Assembly (NCBI GenBank): GCA_943735955.1
Contig: OX030960.1
Span: 10,098,595-10,162,594, forward strand
DNA: 64,000 nt
Direction of reading: 5' to 3'
Source: Piscicola geometra
Lineage: Eukaryota; Annelida; Clitellata; Hirudinida; Piscicolidae
The notes beneath the pieces were generated by a model. It worked only from the letters and a program-made list of their open reading frames with translations, was not told where the DNA came from and ran no database searches. The position numbers were made by a program, and so were the translations under genes. Positions 14,701-25,978 of the stretch are shown here, one piece after another; the stretch's first letter is position 1; each line of letters opens with the position of its first letter.

Positions 14701-17700
14701 TATGTAATTATCCTTTGTTTGTGTTCGCGCGTGTGGGCGCATATGTGATGTATATGTGTGGTAGCATCCGTATAGATGTATGCGTGTAGATGCATGTGTT
14801 GATGCATATGTAATTATCCTTTGTTTGTGTTCGCGCGTCATTGTAGTGGGTATCGAAGATGTTTGTATTCCTCCTCGTGTGTTATTATTTGTAATTTGTG
14901 TTTTAAGGAAGTAGGTTTCTTCCTTTCACACTTCTTCAGCCATTGCCTTCCGGCACATAGGGTTAGGTATGGTATGATGTGATGGTTAGTCACATAAAAG
15001 CGTTCCGGCTTATGGCCTGGGAAGTGATCTAGGTGTCAACCACTTACCTTTTTCTTCTTACCACTCTCTACTGGTCGTGTTAGGAATCCAGTTAGGGTTT
15101 TTAAATTCTCGATGTGAGTAATGTATCATTCTTCACTGTCGTATTAGGACACTGTTAGAATGATTCTTTTAATTCTCGATGTGAGAGATTAAAAGTAATT
15201 TAAATTTAAGATTAAAATTAATATTTTGAACTCAACTGTTAGGCACCTTCGACATGTTTCGCTTATTCGCTTCATCAGGAAGGTTTTTTAGAAATTAAAT
15301 TGTTGAGTTCGTTACAACCCTTTATATGTATGTGGACGCGTATGTAATGTATATGTTGTGGTAGCATCCGTATAGATGTATGCGTGTAGATGCATGTGTA
15401 GATGCATATGTAATTATCCTTTGTTTGTGTTCGCGCGTGTGGGCGCATATGTGATGTATATGTGTGGTAGCATCCGTATAGATGTATGCGTGTAGATGCA
15501 TGTGTTGATGCATATGTAATTATCCTTTGTTTGTGTTCGCGCGTCATTGTAGTGGTATCGAAGATGTTTGTATTTCCTCGTGTGTTTATTTGTATTTGTG
15601 TTTTAAGGAAGTAGGTTTCTTCCTTTCACACTTCTTCAGCCATTGCCTTCCGGCACATAGGGTTAGGTATGGTATGATGTGATGGTTAGTCACATAAAAG
15701 CGTTCCGGCTTATGGCCTGGGAAGTGATCTAGGTGTCAACCACTTACCTTTTTCTTCTTACCACTCTCTACTGGGTCGTGTTAGGAATCCAGGTTAGGGT
15801 TTTTAAATTCTCGATGTGAGTAATGTATCATTCTTCACTGGTCGTATTAGGACACTGTTAGAATGATTCTTTTAATTCTCGATGTGAGAGATTAAAAGTA
15901 ATTTAAATTTAAGATTAAAATTAATATTTTGAACTCAACTGTTAGGCACCTTCGACATGTTTCGCTTATTCGCTTCATCAGGAAGGTTTTTTAGAAATTA
16001 AATTGTTGAGTTCGTTACAACCCTTTATATGTATGTGGACGCGTATGTAATGTATATGTGTGGTAGCATCCGTATAGATGTATGCGTGTAGATGCATGTG
16101 TAGATGCATATGTAATTATCCTTTGTTTGTGTTCGCGCGTGTGGGCGCATATGTGATGTATATGTGTGGTAGCATCCGTATAGATGTATGCGTGTAGATG
16201 CATGTGTTGATGCATATGTAATTATCCTTTGTTTGGTTCGCGCGTCATTGTAGTGGTATCGAAGATGTTTGTATTTCCTCGTGTGTTTATTTGTATTTGT
16301 GTTTTAAGGAAGTAGGTTTCTTCCTTTCACACTTCTTCAGCCATTGCCTTCCGGCACATAGGGTTAGGTATGGTATGATGTGATGGTTAGTCACATAAAA
16401 AGCGTTCCGCTTATGGCCTGGGAAGTGATCTAGGTGTCAACCACTTACCTTTTTCTTCTTACCACTCTCTACTGGTCGTGTTAGGAATCCAGTTAGGGTT
16501 TTTTAAATTCTCGATGTGAGTAATGTATCATTCTTCACTGGTCGTATTAGGACACTGTTAGAATGATTCTTTTAATTCTCGATGTGAGAGATAAAAGTAA
16601 TTTAAATTTAAGATTAAAATTAATATTTTGAACTCAACTGTTAGGCAACCTTCGACATGTTTCGCTTATTCGCTTCATCAGGGAAGGTTTTTTAGAAATT
16701 AAATTGTTGAGTTCGTTACAACCCTTTATATGTATGTGGACGCGTATGTATTGTATATGTGTGGTAGCATCCGTATAGATGTATGCGTGTAGATGCATGT
16801 GTAGATGCATATGTAATTATCCTTTGTTTGTGTTCGCGCGTGTGGGCGCATATGTGATGTATATGTGTGGTAGCATCCGTATAGATGTATGCGTGTAGAT
16901 GCATGTGTTGATGCATATGTAATTATCCTTTGTTTGTGTTTCGCGCGTCATTGTAGTGGTATCGAAGATGTTTGTATTTCCTCGTGTGTTTATTTGTATT
17001 TGTGTTTTAAGGAAGTAGGTTCTTCCTTTCACACTTCTTCAGCCATTGCCTTCCGGCACATAGGGTTAGGTATGGTATGATGTGATGGTTAGTCACATAA
17101 AAGCGTTCCGGCTTATGGCCTGGGAAGTGATCTAGGTGTCAACCACTTACCTTTTTCTTCTTACCACTCTCTACTGGTCGTGTTAGGAATCCAGTTAGGG
17201 TTTTTTAAATTCTCGATGTGAGTAATGTATCATTCTTCACTGGTCGTATTAGGACACTGTTAGAATGATTCTTTTAATTCTCGATGTGAGAGATTAAAAG
17301 TAATTTAAATTTAAGATTAAAATTAATATTTTGAACTCAACTGTTAGGCACCTTCGACATGTTTCGCTTATTCGCTTCATCAGGAAGGTTTTTTAGAAAT
17401 TAAATTGTTGAGTTCGTTACAACCCTTTATATGTATGTGGACGCGTATGTAATGTATATGTGTGGTAGCATCCGTATAGATGTATTGCGTGTAGATGCAT
17501 GTGTAGATGCATATGTAATTATCCTTTGTTTGTGTTCGCGCGTGTGGGCGCATATGTGATGTATATGTGTGGTAGCATCCGTATAGATGTATGCGTGTAG
17601 ATGCATGTGTTGATGCATATGTAATTATCCTTTGTTGTGTTCGCGCGTCATTGTAGTGGTATCGAAGATGTTTGTATTTCCTCGTGTGTTTATTTGTATT

Positions 17701-18350
17701 TGTGTTTTAAGGAAGTAGGTTTCTTCCTTTCACACTTCTTCAGCCATTGCCTTCCGGCACATAGGGTTAGGTATGGTATGATGTGATGGTTAGTCACATA
17801 AAAGCGTTCCGGCTTATGGCCTGGGAAGTGATCTAGGTGTCAACCACTTACCTTTTTCTTCTTACCACTCTCTACTGGTCGTGTTAGGAATCCAGTTAGG
17901 GTTTTTAAATTCTCGATGTGAGTAATGTATCATTCTTCACTGGTCGTATTAGGACACTGTTAGAATGATTCTTTTAATTCTCGATGTGAGAGATTAAAAG
18001 TAATTTAAATTTAAGATTAAAATTAATATTTTGAACTCAACTGTTAGGCACCTTCGACATGTTTCGCTTATTCGCTTCATCAGGAAGGTTTTTTAGAAAT
18101 TAAATTGTTGAGTTCGTTACAACCCTTTATATGTATGTGGACGCGTATGTAATGTATATGTGTGGTAGCATCCGTATAGATGTATGCGTGTAGATGCATG
18201 TGTAGATGCATATGTAATTATCCTTTGTTTGTGTTCGCGCGTGTGGGCGCATATGTGATGTATATGTGTGGTAGCATCCGTATAGATGTATGCGTGTAGA
18301 TGCATGTGTTGATGCATATGTAATTATCCTTTGTTTGTGTTCTGCGCGTC
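5746..18350 (-). repeat. Left-arm block 2: TTCGCGCG variant
   Basis: Eighteen successive copies carry TGTTCGCGCG at the same site (near 6430 through 18342), the state that is also universal in the right arm. Changes seen in the cleaner part are T to C at 6724, an extra G at about 9836 and loss of GT near 12776. From about 14250 onward nearly every copy has several one-base indels, some of which alter the diagnostic site itself, for example near 16235, 16940 and 18342. Confidence 0.88.
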
Positions 18351-18540
18351 ATTGTAGTGGTATCGAAGATGTTTGTATTTCCTCGTGTGTTTATTTGTAT
18401 TTGTGTTTTAAGGAAGTAGGTTTCTTCCTTTCACACTTCTTCAGCATTGCCTTCCGGCACATAGGGTTAGGTATGGTATGATGTGATGGTTAGTCACATA
18501 AAAGCGTTCCGGCTTATGGCCTGGGGAAGTGATCTAGGTG
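14230..18540 (-). other. Indel-dense stretch of the left array
   Basis: About 25 one-base insertions or deletions against the monomer consensus were noted by eye. Examples are a missing T near 14256, extra A near 14441, extra T near 14674, a scrambled stretch at about 14865-14897, missing G near 15138, extra G near 15775 and 15792, missing G near 16409, missing T near 16592, extra T near 16940 and missing C near 18445. Most fall in short homopolymers. That pattern is typical of consensus error at a thinly covered contig end, although real divergence of this segment is not excluded. Confidence 0.75.
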
Positions 18541-21500
18541 TCAACCACTTACCTTTTTCTTCTTACCACTCTCTACTGGTCGTGTTAGGAATCCAGTTAG
18601 GGTTTTTAAATTCTCGATGTGAGTAATGTATCATTCTTCACTGGTCGTATTAGGACACTGTTAGAATGATTCTTTTAATTCTCGATGTGAGAGATTAAAA
18701 GTAATTTAAATTTAAGATTAAAATTAATATTTTGAACTCAACTGTTAGGCACCTTCGACATGTTTCGCTTATTCGCTTCATCAGGAAGGTTTTTTAGAAA
18801 TTAAATTGTTGAGTTCGTTACAACCCTTTATATGTATGTGGACGCGTATGTAATGTATATGTGTGGTAGCATCCGTATAGATGTATGCGTGTAGATGCAT
18901 GTGTAGATGCATATGTAATTATCCTTTGTTTGTGTTCGCGCGTGTGGGCGCATATGTGATGTATATGTGTGGTAGCATCCGTATAGATGTATGCGTGTAG
19001 ATGCATGTGTTGATGCATATGTAATTATCCTTTGTTTGTGTCCGCGCGTCATTGTAGTGGTATCGAAGATGTTTGTATTTCCTCGTGTGTTTATTTGTAT
19101 TTGTGTTTTAAGGAAGTAGGTTTCTTCCTTTCACACTTCTTCAGCCATTGCCTTCCGGCACATAGGGTTAGGTATGGTATGATGTGATGGTTAGTCACAT
19201 AAAAGCGTTCCGGCTTATGGCCTGGGAAGTGATCTAGGTGTCAACCACTTACCTTTTTCTTCTTACCACTCTCTACTGGTCGTGTTAGGAATCCAGTTAG
19301 GGTTTTTAAATTCTCGATGTGAGTAATGTATCATTCTTCACTGGTCGTATTAGGACACTGTTAGAATGATTCTTTTAATTCTCGATGTGAGAGATTAAAA
19401 GTAATTTAAATTTAAGATTAAAATTAATATTTTGAACTCAACTGTTAGGCACCTTCGACATGTTTCGCTTATTCGCTTCATCAGGAAGGTTTTTTAGAAA
19501 TTAAATTGTTGAGTTCGTTACAACCCTTTATATGTATGTGGACGCGTATGTAATGTATATGTGTGGTAGCATCCGTATAGATGTATGCGTGTAGATGCAT
19601 GTGTAGATGCATATGTAATTATCCTTTGTTTGTGTTCGCGCGTGTGGGCGCATATGTGATGTATATGTGTGGTAGCATCCGTATAGATGTATGCGTGTAG
19701 ATGCATGTGTTGATGCATATGTAATTATCCTTTGTTTGTGTCCGCGCGTCATTGTAGTGGTATCGAAGATGTTTGTATTTCCTCGTGTGTTTATTTGTAT
19801 TTGTGTTTTAAGGAAGTAGGTTTCTTCCTTTCACACTTCTTCAGCCATTGCCTTCCGGCACATAGGGTTAGGTATGGTATGATGTGATGGTTAGTCACAT
19901 ATAAAGCGTTCCGGCTTATGGCCTGGGAAGTGATCTAGGTGTCAACCACTTACCTTTTTCTTCTTACCACTCTCTACTGGTCGTGTTAGGAATCCAGTTA
20001 GGGTTTTTAAATTCTCGATGTGAGTAATGTATCATTCTTCACTGGTCGATTAGGACACTGTTAGAATGATTCTTTTAATTCTCGATGTGAGAGATTAAAA
20101 GTAATTTAAATTTAAGATTAAAATTAATATTTTGAACTCAACTGTTAGGCACCTTCGACATGTTTCGCTTATTCGCTTCATCAGGAAGGTTTTTTAGAAA
20201 TTAAATTGTTGAGTTCGTTACAACCCTTTATATGTATGTGGACGCGTATGTAATGTATATGTGTGGTAGCAAATCCGTATAGATGTATGCGTGTAGATGC
20301 ATGTGTAGATGCATATGTAATTATCCTTTGTTTGTGTTCGCGCGTGTGGGCGCATATGTGATGTATATGTGTGGTAGCATCCGTATAGATGTATGCGTGT
20401 AGATGCATGTGTTGATGCATATGTAATTATCCTTTGTTTGTGTCCGCGCGTCATTGTAGTGGTATCGAAGATGTTTGTATTTCCTCGTGTGTTTATTTGT
20501 ATTTGTGTTTTAAGGAAGTAGGTTTCTTCCTTTCACACTTCTTCAGCCATTGCCTTCCGGCACATAGGGTTAGGTATGGTATGATGTGATGGTTAGTCAC
20601 ATAAAAGCGTTCCGGCTTATGGCCTGGGAAGTGATCTAGGTGTCAACCACTTACCTTTTTCTTCTTACCACTCTCTACTGGTCGTGTTAGGAATCCAGTT
20701 AGGGTTTTTAAATTCTCGATGTGAGTAATGTATCATTCTTCACTGGTCGTATTAGGACACTGTTAGAATGATTCTTTTAATTCTCGATGTGAGAGATTAA
20801 AAGTAATTTAAATTTAAGATTAAAAATTAATATTTTGAACTCAACTGTTAGGCACCTTCGACATGTTTCGCTTATTCGCTTCATCAGGAAGGTTTTTTAG
20901 AAATTAAATTGTTGAGTTCGTTACAACCCTTTATATGTATGTGGACGCGTATGTAATGTATATGTGTGGTAGCATCCGTATAGATGTATGCGTGTAGATG
21001 CATGTGTAGATGCATATGTAATTATCCTTTGTTTGTGTTCGCGCGTGTGGGCGCATATGTGATGTATATGTGTGGTAGCATCCGTATAGATGTATGCGTG
21101 TAGATGCATGTGTTGATGCATATGTAATTATCCTTTGTTTGTGTCCGCGCGTCATTGTAGTGGTATCGAAGATGTTTGTATTTCCTCGTGTGTTTATTTG
21201 TATTTGTGTTTTAAGGAAGTAGGTTTCTTCCTTTCACACTTCTTCAGCCATTGCCTTCCGGCACATAGGGTTAGGTATGGTATGATGTGATGGTTAGTCA
21301 CATAAAAGCGTTCCGGCTTATGGCCTGGGAAGTGATCTAGGTGTCAACCACTTACCTTTTTCTTCTTACCACTCTCTACTGGTCGTGTTAGGAATCCAGT
21401 TAGGGTTTTTAAATTCTCGATGTGAGTAATGTATCATTCTTCACTGGTCGTATTAGGACACTGTTAGAATGATTCTTTTAATTCTCGATGTGAGAGATTA

Positions 21501-23800
21501 AAAGTAATTTAAATTTAAGATTAAAATTAATATTTTGAACTCAACTGTTAGGCACCTTCGACATGTTTCGCTTATTCGCTTCATCAGGAAGGTTTTTTAG
21601 AAATTAAATTGTTGAGTTCGTTACAACCCTTTATATGTATGTGGACGCGTATGTAATGTATATGTGTGGTAGCATCCGTATAGATGTTATGCGTGTAGAT
21701 GCATGTGTAGATGCATATGTAATTATCCTTTGTTTGTGTTCGCGCGTGTGGGCGCATATGTGATGTATATGTGTGGTAGCATCCGTATAGATGTATGCGT
21801 GTAGATGCATGTGTTGATGCATATGTAATTATCCTTTGTTTGTGTCCGCGCGTCATTGTAGTGGTATCGAAGATGTTTGTATTTCCTCGGTGTGTTTATT
21901 TGTATTTGTGTTTTAAGGAAGTAGGTTTCTTCCTTTCACACTTCTTCAGCCATTGCCTTCCGGCACATAGGGTTAGGTATGGTATGATGTGATGGTTAGT
22001 CACATAAAAGCGTTCCGGCTTATGGCCTGGGAAGTGATCTAGGTGTCAACCACTTACCTTTTTCTTCTTACCACTCTCTACTGGTCGTGTTAGGAATCCA
22101 GTTAGGGTTTTTAAATTCTCGATGTGAGTAATGTATCATTCTTCACTGGTCGTATTAGGACACTGTTAGAATGATTCTTTTAATTCTCGATGTGAGAGAT
22201 TAAAAGTAATTTAAATTTAAGATTAAAATTAATATTTTGAACTCAACTGTTAGGCACCCTTCGACATGTTTCGCTTATTCGCTTCATCAGGAAGGTTTTT
22301 TAGAAATTAAATTGTTGAGTTCGTTACAACCCTTTATATGTATGTGGACGCGTATGTAATGTATATGTGTGGTAGCATCCGTATAGATGTATGCGTGTAG
22401 ATGCATGTGTAGATGCATATGTAATTATCCTTTGTTTGTGTTCGCGCGTGTGGGCGCATATGTGATGTATATGTGTGGTAGCATCCGTATAGATGTATGC
22501 GTGTAGATGCATGTGTTGATGCATATGTAATTATCCTTTGTTTGTGTCCGCGCGTCATTGTAGTGGTATCGAAGATGTTTGTATTTCCTCGTGTGTTTAT
22601 TTGTATTTGTGTTTTAAGGAAGTAGGTTTCTTCCTTTCACACTTCTTCAGCCATTGCCTTCCGGCACATAGGGTTAGGTATGGTATGATGTGATGGTTAG
22701 TCACATAAAAGCGTTCCGCTTATGGCCTGGGAAGTGATCTAGGTGTCAACCACTTACCTTTTTCTTCTTACCACTCTCTACTGGTCGTGTTAGGAATCCA
22801 GTTAGGGTTTTTAAATTCTCGATGTGAGTAATGTATCATTCTTCACTGGTCGTATTAGGACACTGTTAGAATGATTCTTTTAATTCTCGATGTGAGAGAT
22901 TAAAAGTAATTTAAATTTAAGATTAAAATTAATATTTTGAACTCAACTGTTAGGGCACCTTCGACATGTTTCGCTTATTCGCTTCATCAGGAAGGTTTTT
23001 TAGAAATTAAATTGTTGAGTTCGTTACAACCCTTTATATGTATGTGGACGCGTATGTAATGTATATGTGTGGTAGCATCCGTATAGATGTATGCGTGTAG
23101 ATGCATGTGTAGATGCATATGTAATTATCCTTTGTTTGTGTTCGCGCGTGTGGGCGCATATGTGATGTATATGTGTGGTAGCATCCGTATAGATGTATGC
23201 GTGTAGATGCATGTGTTGATGCATATGTAATTATCCTTTGTTTGTGTCCGCGCGTCATTGTAGTGGTATCGAAGATGTTTGTATTTCCTCGTGTGTTTAT
23301 TTGTATTTGTGTTTTAAGGAAGTAGGTTTCTTCCTTTCACACTTCTTCAGCCATTGCCTTCCGGCACATAGGGTTAGGTATGGTATGATGTGATGGTTAG
23401 TCACATAAAAGCGTTCCGGCTTATGGCCTGGGAAGTGATCTAGGTGTCAACCACTTACCTTTTTCTTCTTACCACTCTCTACTGGTCGTGTTAGGAATCC
23501 AGTTAGGGTTTTTTAAATTCTCGATGTGAGTAATGTATCATTCTTCACTGGTCGTATTAGGACACTGTTAGAATGATTCTTTTAATTCTCGATGTGAGAG
23601 ATTAAAAGTAATTTAAATTTAAGATTAAAATTAATATTTTGAACTCAACTGTTAGGCACCTTCGACATGTTTCGCTTATTCGCTTCATCAGGAAGGTTTT
23701 TTAGAAATTAAATTGTTGAGTTCGTTACAACCCTTTATATGTATGTGGACGCGTATGTAATGTATATGTGTGGTAGCATCCGTATAGATGTATGCGTGTA
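18351..23800 (-). repeat. Left-arm block 3: TCCGCGCG variant again
   Basis: Seven copies carry the TGTCCGCGCG state again (near 19042, 19742, 20444, 21145, 21847, 22548 and 23248). One-base indels remain frequent, for example near 19901, 20049, 20272 (two extra A), 20826, 21688, 21890, 22258, 22719, 22955 and 23513. The last copy is cut by the gap inside its first 106-bp subrepeat. Confidence 0.88.
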
Positions 23801-24000
23801 NNNNNNNNNNNNNNNNNNNNNNNNNNNNNNNNNNNNNNNNNNNNNNNNNNNNNNNNNNNNNNNNNNNNNNNNNNNNNNNNNNNNNNNNNNNNNNNNNNNN
23901 NNNNNNNNNNNNNNNNNNNNNNNNNNNNNNNNNNNNNNNNNNNNNNNNNNNNNNNNNNNNNNNNNNNNNNNNNNNNNNNNNNNNNNNNNNNNNNNNNNNN
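23801..24000. other. Assembly gap of exactly 200 N
   Basis: Two hundred N. A round-number gap is a placeholder for unknown length, as Hi-C scaffolders insert between contigs. Satellite orientation flips across it. Both flanks end inside the 106-bp subrepeat region: the left flank in subrepeat copy 1, the right flank in copy 2. Two open reading frames that appear to cross the N are meaningless. Confidence 0.99.
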
Positions 24001-24900
24001 ATACGGATGCTACCACACATATACATCACATATGCGCCCCACACGCGCGAACACAAACAAAGGATAATTACATATGCATCTACACATGCAATCTACACGC
24101 ATACATCTATACGGATGCTACCACACATATACATTACATACGCGTCCACATACATATAAAGGGTTGTAACGAACTCAACAATTTAATTTCTAAAAAAACC
24201 TTCCTGATGAAGCGAATAAGCGAAACATGTCGAAGGTGCCTAACAGTTGAGTTCAAAATATTAAGTTTAATCTTAAATTTAAATTACTTTTAATCTCTCA
24301 CATCGAGAATTAAAAGAATCATTCTAACAGTGTCCTAATACGACCAGTGAAGAATGATACATTACTCACATCGAGAATTTAAAAACCCTAACTGGATTCC
24401 TAACACGACCAGTAGAGAGTGGTAAGAAGAAAAAGGTAAGTGGTTGACACCTAGATCACTTCCCAGGCCATAAGCCGGAACGCTTTTATGTGACTAACCA
24501 TCACATCATACCATACCTAACCTATGTGCCGGAAGGCAATGGCTGAAGAAGTGTGAAAGGAAGAAACCTACTTCCTTAAAACACAAATACAAATAAACAC
24601 ACGAGGAAATACAAACATCTTCGATACCACTACAATGACGCGCGAACACAAACAAAGGATAATTACATATGCATCAACACATGCATCTACACGCATACAT
24701 CTATACGGATGCTACCACACATATACATCACATATGCGCCCACACGCGCGAACACAAACAAAGGATAATTACATATGCATCTACCACATGCATCTACACG
24801 CATACATCTATACGGATGCTACCACACATATACATTACATACGCGTCCACATACATATAAAGGGTTGTAACGAACTCAACAATTTAATTTCTAAAAAACC
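24001..24900 (+). other. Gap-proximal right-arm copies with excess indels
   Basis: In the first 900 bases after the gap there are five one-base changes against consensus: extra C near 24037, extra A near 24088, extra A near 24188, missing C near 24522 and extra C near 24784. None is seen in the following 12 kb. This fits a low-coverage contig tip. Confidence 0.75.
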
Positions 24901-25339
24901 TTCCTGATGAAGCGAATAAGCGAAACATGTCGAAGGTGCCTAACAGTTGAGTTCAAAATATTAAGTTTAATCTTAAATTTAAATTACTTTTAATCTCTCA
25001 CATCGAGAATTAAAAGAATCATTCTAACAGTGTCCTAATACGACCAGTGAAGAATGATACATTACTCACATCGAGAATTTAAAAACCCTAACTGGATTCC
25101 TAACACGACCAGTAGAGAGTGGTAAGAAGAAAAAGGTAAGTGGTTGACACCTAGATCACTTCCCAGGCCATAAGCCGGAACGCTTTTATGTGACTAACCA
25201 TCACATCATACCATACCTAACCCTATGTGCCGGAAGGCAATGGCTGAAGAAGTGTGAAAGGAAGAAACCTACTTCCTTAAAACACAAATACAAATAAACA
25301 CACGAGGAAATACAAACATCTTCGATACCACTACAATGA

Positions 25340-25445
25340 CGCGCGAACACAAACAAAGGATAATTACATATGCATCAACACATGCATCTACACGCATACA
25401 TCTATACGGATGCTACCACACATATACATCACATATGCGCCCACA
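25340..25445 (+). repeat. 106-bp subrepeat (right-arm example, copy 2)
   Basis: Begins CGCGCGAACAC and is followed directly by the second 106-bp unit. Rich in CA, CATA and ATGCAT words. Translated, it gives a His/Thr/Tyr-rich string, which reflects simple-sequence composition and not a protein. Confidence 0.93.
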
Positions 25446-25551
25446 CGCGCGAACACAAACAAAGGATAATTACATATGCATCTACACATGCATCTACACG
25501 CATACATCTATACGGATGCTACCACACATATACATTACATACGCGTCCACA
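25446..25551 (+). repeat. 106-bp subrepeat (right-arm example, copy 1)
   Basis: Tandem partner of 25340-25445, about 95 percent identical by eye. Ends TCCACA after the single ACGCGT site of the monomer. Confidence 0.93.
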
Positions 25552-25555
25552 TACA

Positions 25556-25563
25556 TATAAAGG
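25556..25563 (+). promoter_or_regulatory. TATA-box-like motif TATAAAGG, one per monomer
   Basis: A consensus-quality TATA element appears once per unit, immediately after the 106-bp pair; in the left arm it lies on the minus strand. Satellite arrays are transcribed in many eukaryotes, so a promoter is possible, but there is no transcript evidence here and an 8-base match in AT-rich DNA is weak. Confidence 0.15.
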
Positions 25564-25652
25564 GTTGTAACGAACTCAACAATTTAATTTCTAAAAAACC
25601 TTCCTGATGAAGCGAATAAGCGAAACATGTCGAAGGTGCCTAACAGTTGAGT

Positions 25653-25694
25653 TCAAAATATTAAGTTTAATCTTAAATTTAAATTACTTTTAAT
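25653..25694. repeat. AT-rich block of the monomer
   Basis: About 42 bases almost free of G and C, built from TTAA and AAATTT words. It contains the arm-diagnostic base at 25665: the right arm reads TTAAGTTTAAT, while the left arm, read on the same strand, has TTAATTTTAAT. Confidence 0.8.
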
Positions 25695-25716
25695 CTCTCA
25701 CATCGAGAATTAAAAG
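25687..25716. repeat. Inverted repeat, 12-bp stem with 1-base bulge
   Basis: CTTTTAAT pairs with ATTAAAAG, extended inward by TCTC with GAGA after a one-base bulge, leaving a 5-base loop. It is present in every monomer; the left-arm example is 460-489. It could form a cruciform or RNA hairpin, and no known element matches it. Confidence 0.7.
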
Positions 25717-25748
25717 AATCATTCTAACAGTGTCCTAATACGACCAGT
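25697..25748 (+). repeat. Diverged internal duplicate, unit a (52 bp)
   Basis: Starts CTCACATCGAGAAT and ends CGACCAGT. Unit b at 25765-25813 has the same start and end but a diverged middle. The spacing of 65-68 bases suggests an older duplication than the 106-bp pair. Confidence 0.75.
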
Positions 25749-25764
25749 GAAGAATGATACATTA

Positions 25765-25813
25765 CTCACATCGAGAATTTAAAAACCCTAACTGGATTCC
25801 TAACACGACCAGT
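25765..25813 (+). repeat. Diverged internal duplicate, unit b (49 bp)
   Basis: Shares the CTCACATCGAGAATT start and CGACCAGT end with unit a. Includes CCCTAA at 25786-25791, a perfect telomeric hexamer, and CCTAA at 25799-25803. Confidence 0.75.
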
Positions 25814-25843
25814 AGAGAGTGGTAAGAAGAAAAAGGTAAGTGG
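25811..25843 (+). repeat. Purine-rich tract of the monomer
   Basis: About 29 of 33 bases are A or G, including GAAGAAAAAGG. It also contains AAGGTAAGT, a strong match to a eukaryotic 5' splice donor, probably by chance. Confidence 0.6.
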
Positions 25844-25915
25844 TTGACACCTAGATCACTTCCCAGGCCATAAGCCGGAACGCTTTTATGTGACTAACCA
25901 TCACATCATACCATA

Positions 25916-25925
25916 CCTAACCCTA
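25916..25925 (+). repeat. Telomere-identical decamer CCTAACCCTA inside the monomer
   Basis: Ten bases in perfect register with CCCTAA repeats, present once in almost every monomer (left-arm example TAGGGTTAGG at 251-260). The satellite switches into the long telomeric array at this same motif at 62313-62322, so it is the likely microhomology or seed for that junction. In the copy near 14256 the motif has lost a base. Confidence 0.9.
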
Positions 25926-25957
25926 TGTGCCGGAAGGCAATGGCTGAAGAAGTGTGA

Positions 25958-25978
25958 AAGGAAGAAACCTACTTCCTT
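25958..25978. repeat. Small inverted repeat, 7-bp stem
   Basis: AAGGAAG pairs with CTTCCTT around a 7-base loop. Left-arm example at 198-218. Short, and could be compositional. Confidence 0.5.

Larger units (their letters stand above)
1..23800 (-). repeat. 700-bp satellite array, left arm (about 34 copies)
   Basis: The same 700-base unit recurs head to tail, for example with the landmark TGTCCGCGCG/TGTTCGCGCG returning near 131, 831, 1531, 2231 and so on to 23248. Copies up to about 14200 differ by only a handful of changes; copies from about 14200 to 23500 carry many single-base indels. Orientation is taken as minus because the right arm is used as the reference. No unrelated insertion, transposon or gene interrupts the array. 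The array is cut by the window edge on the left and by the assembly gap on the right, so its true length is unknown. The family is not one I recognise. Confidence 0.98.

Noticed and set aside
23688..24293. Open frames across positions 23801-24000
   Set aside because: They run through unknown bases and satellite of opposite orientation; there is no real sequence to translate.
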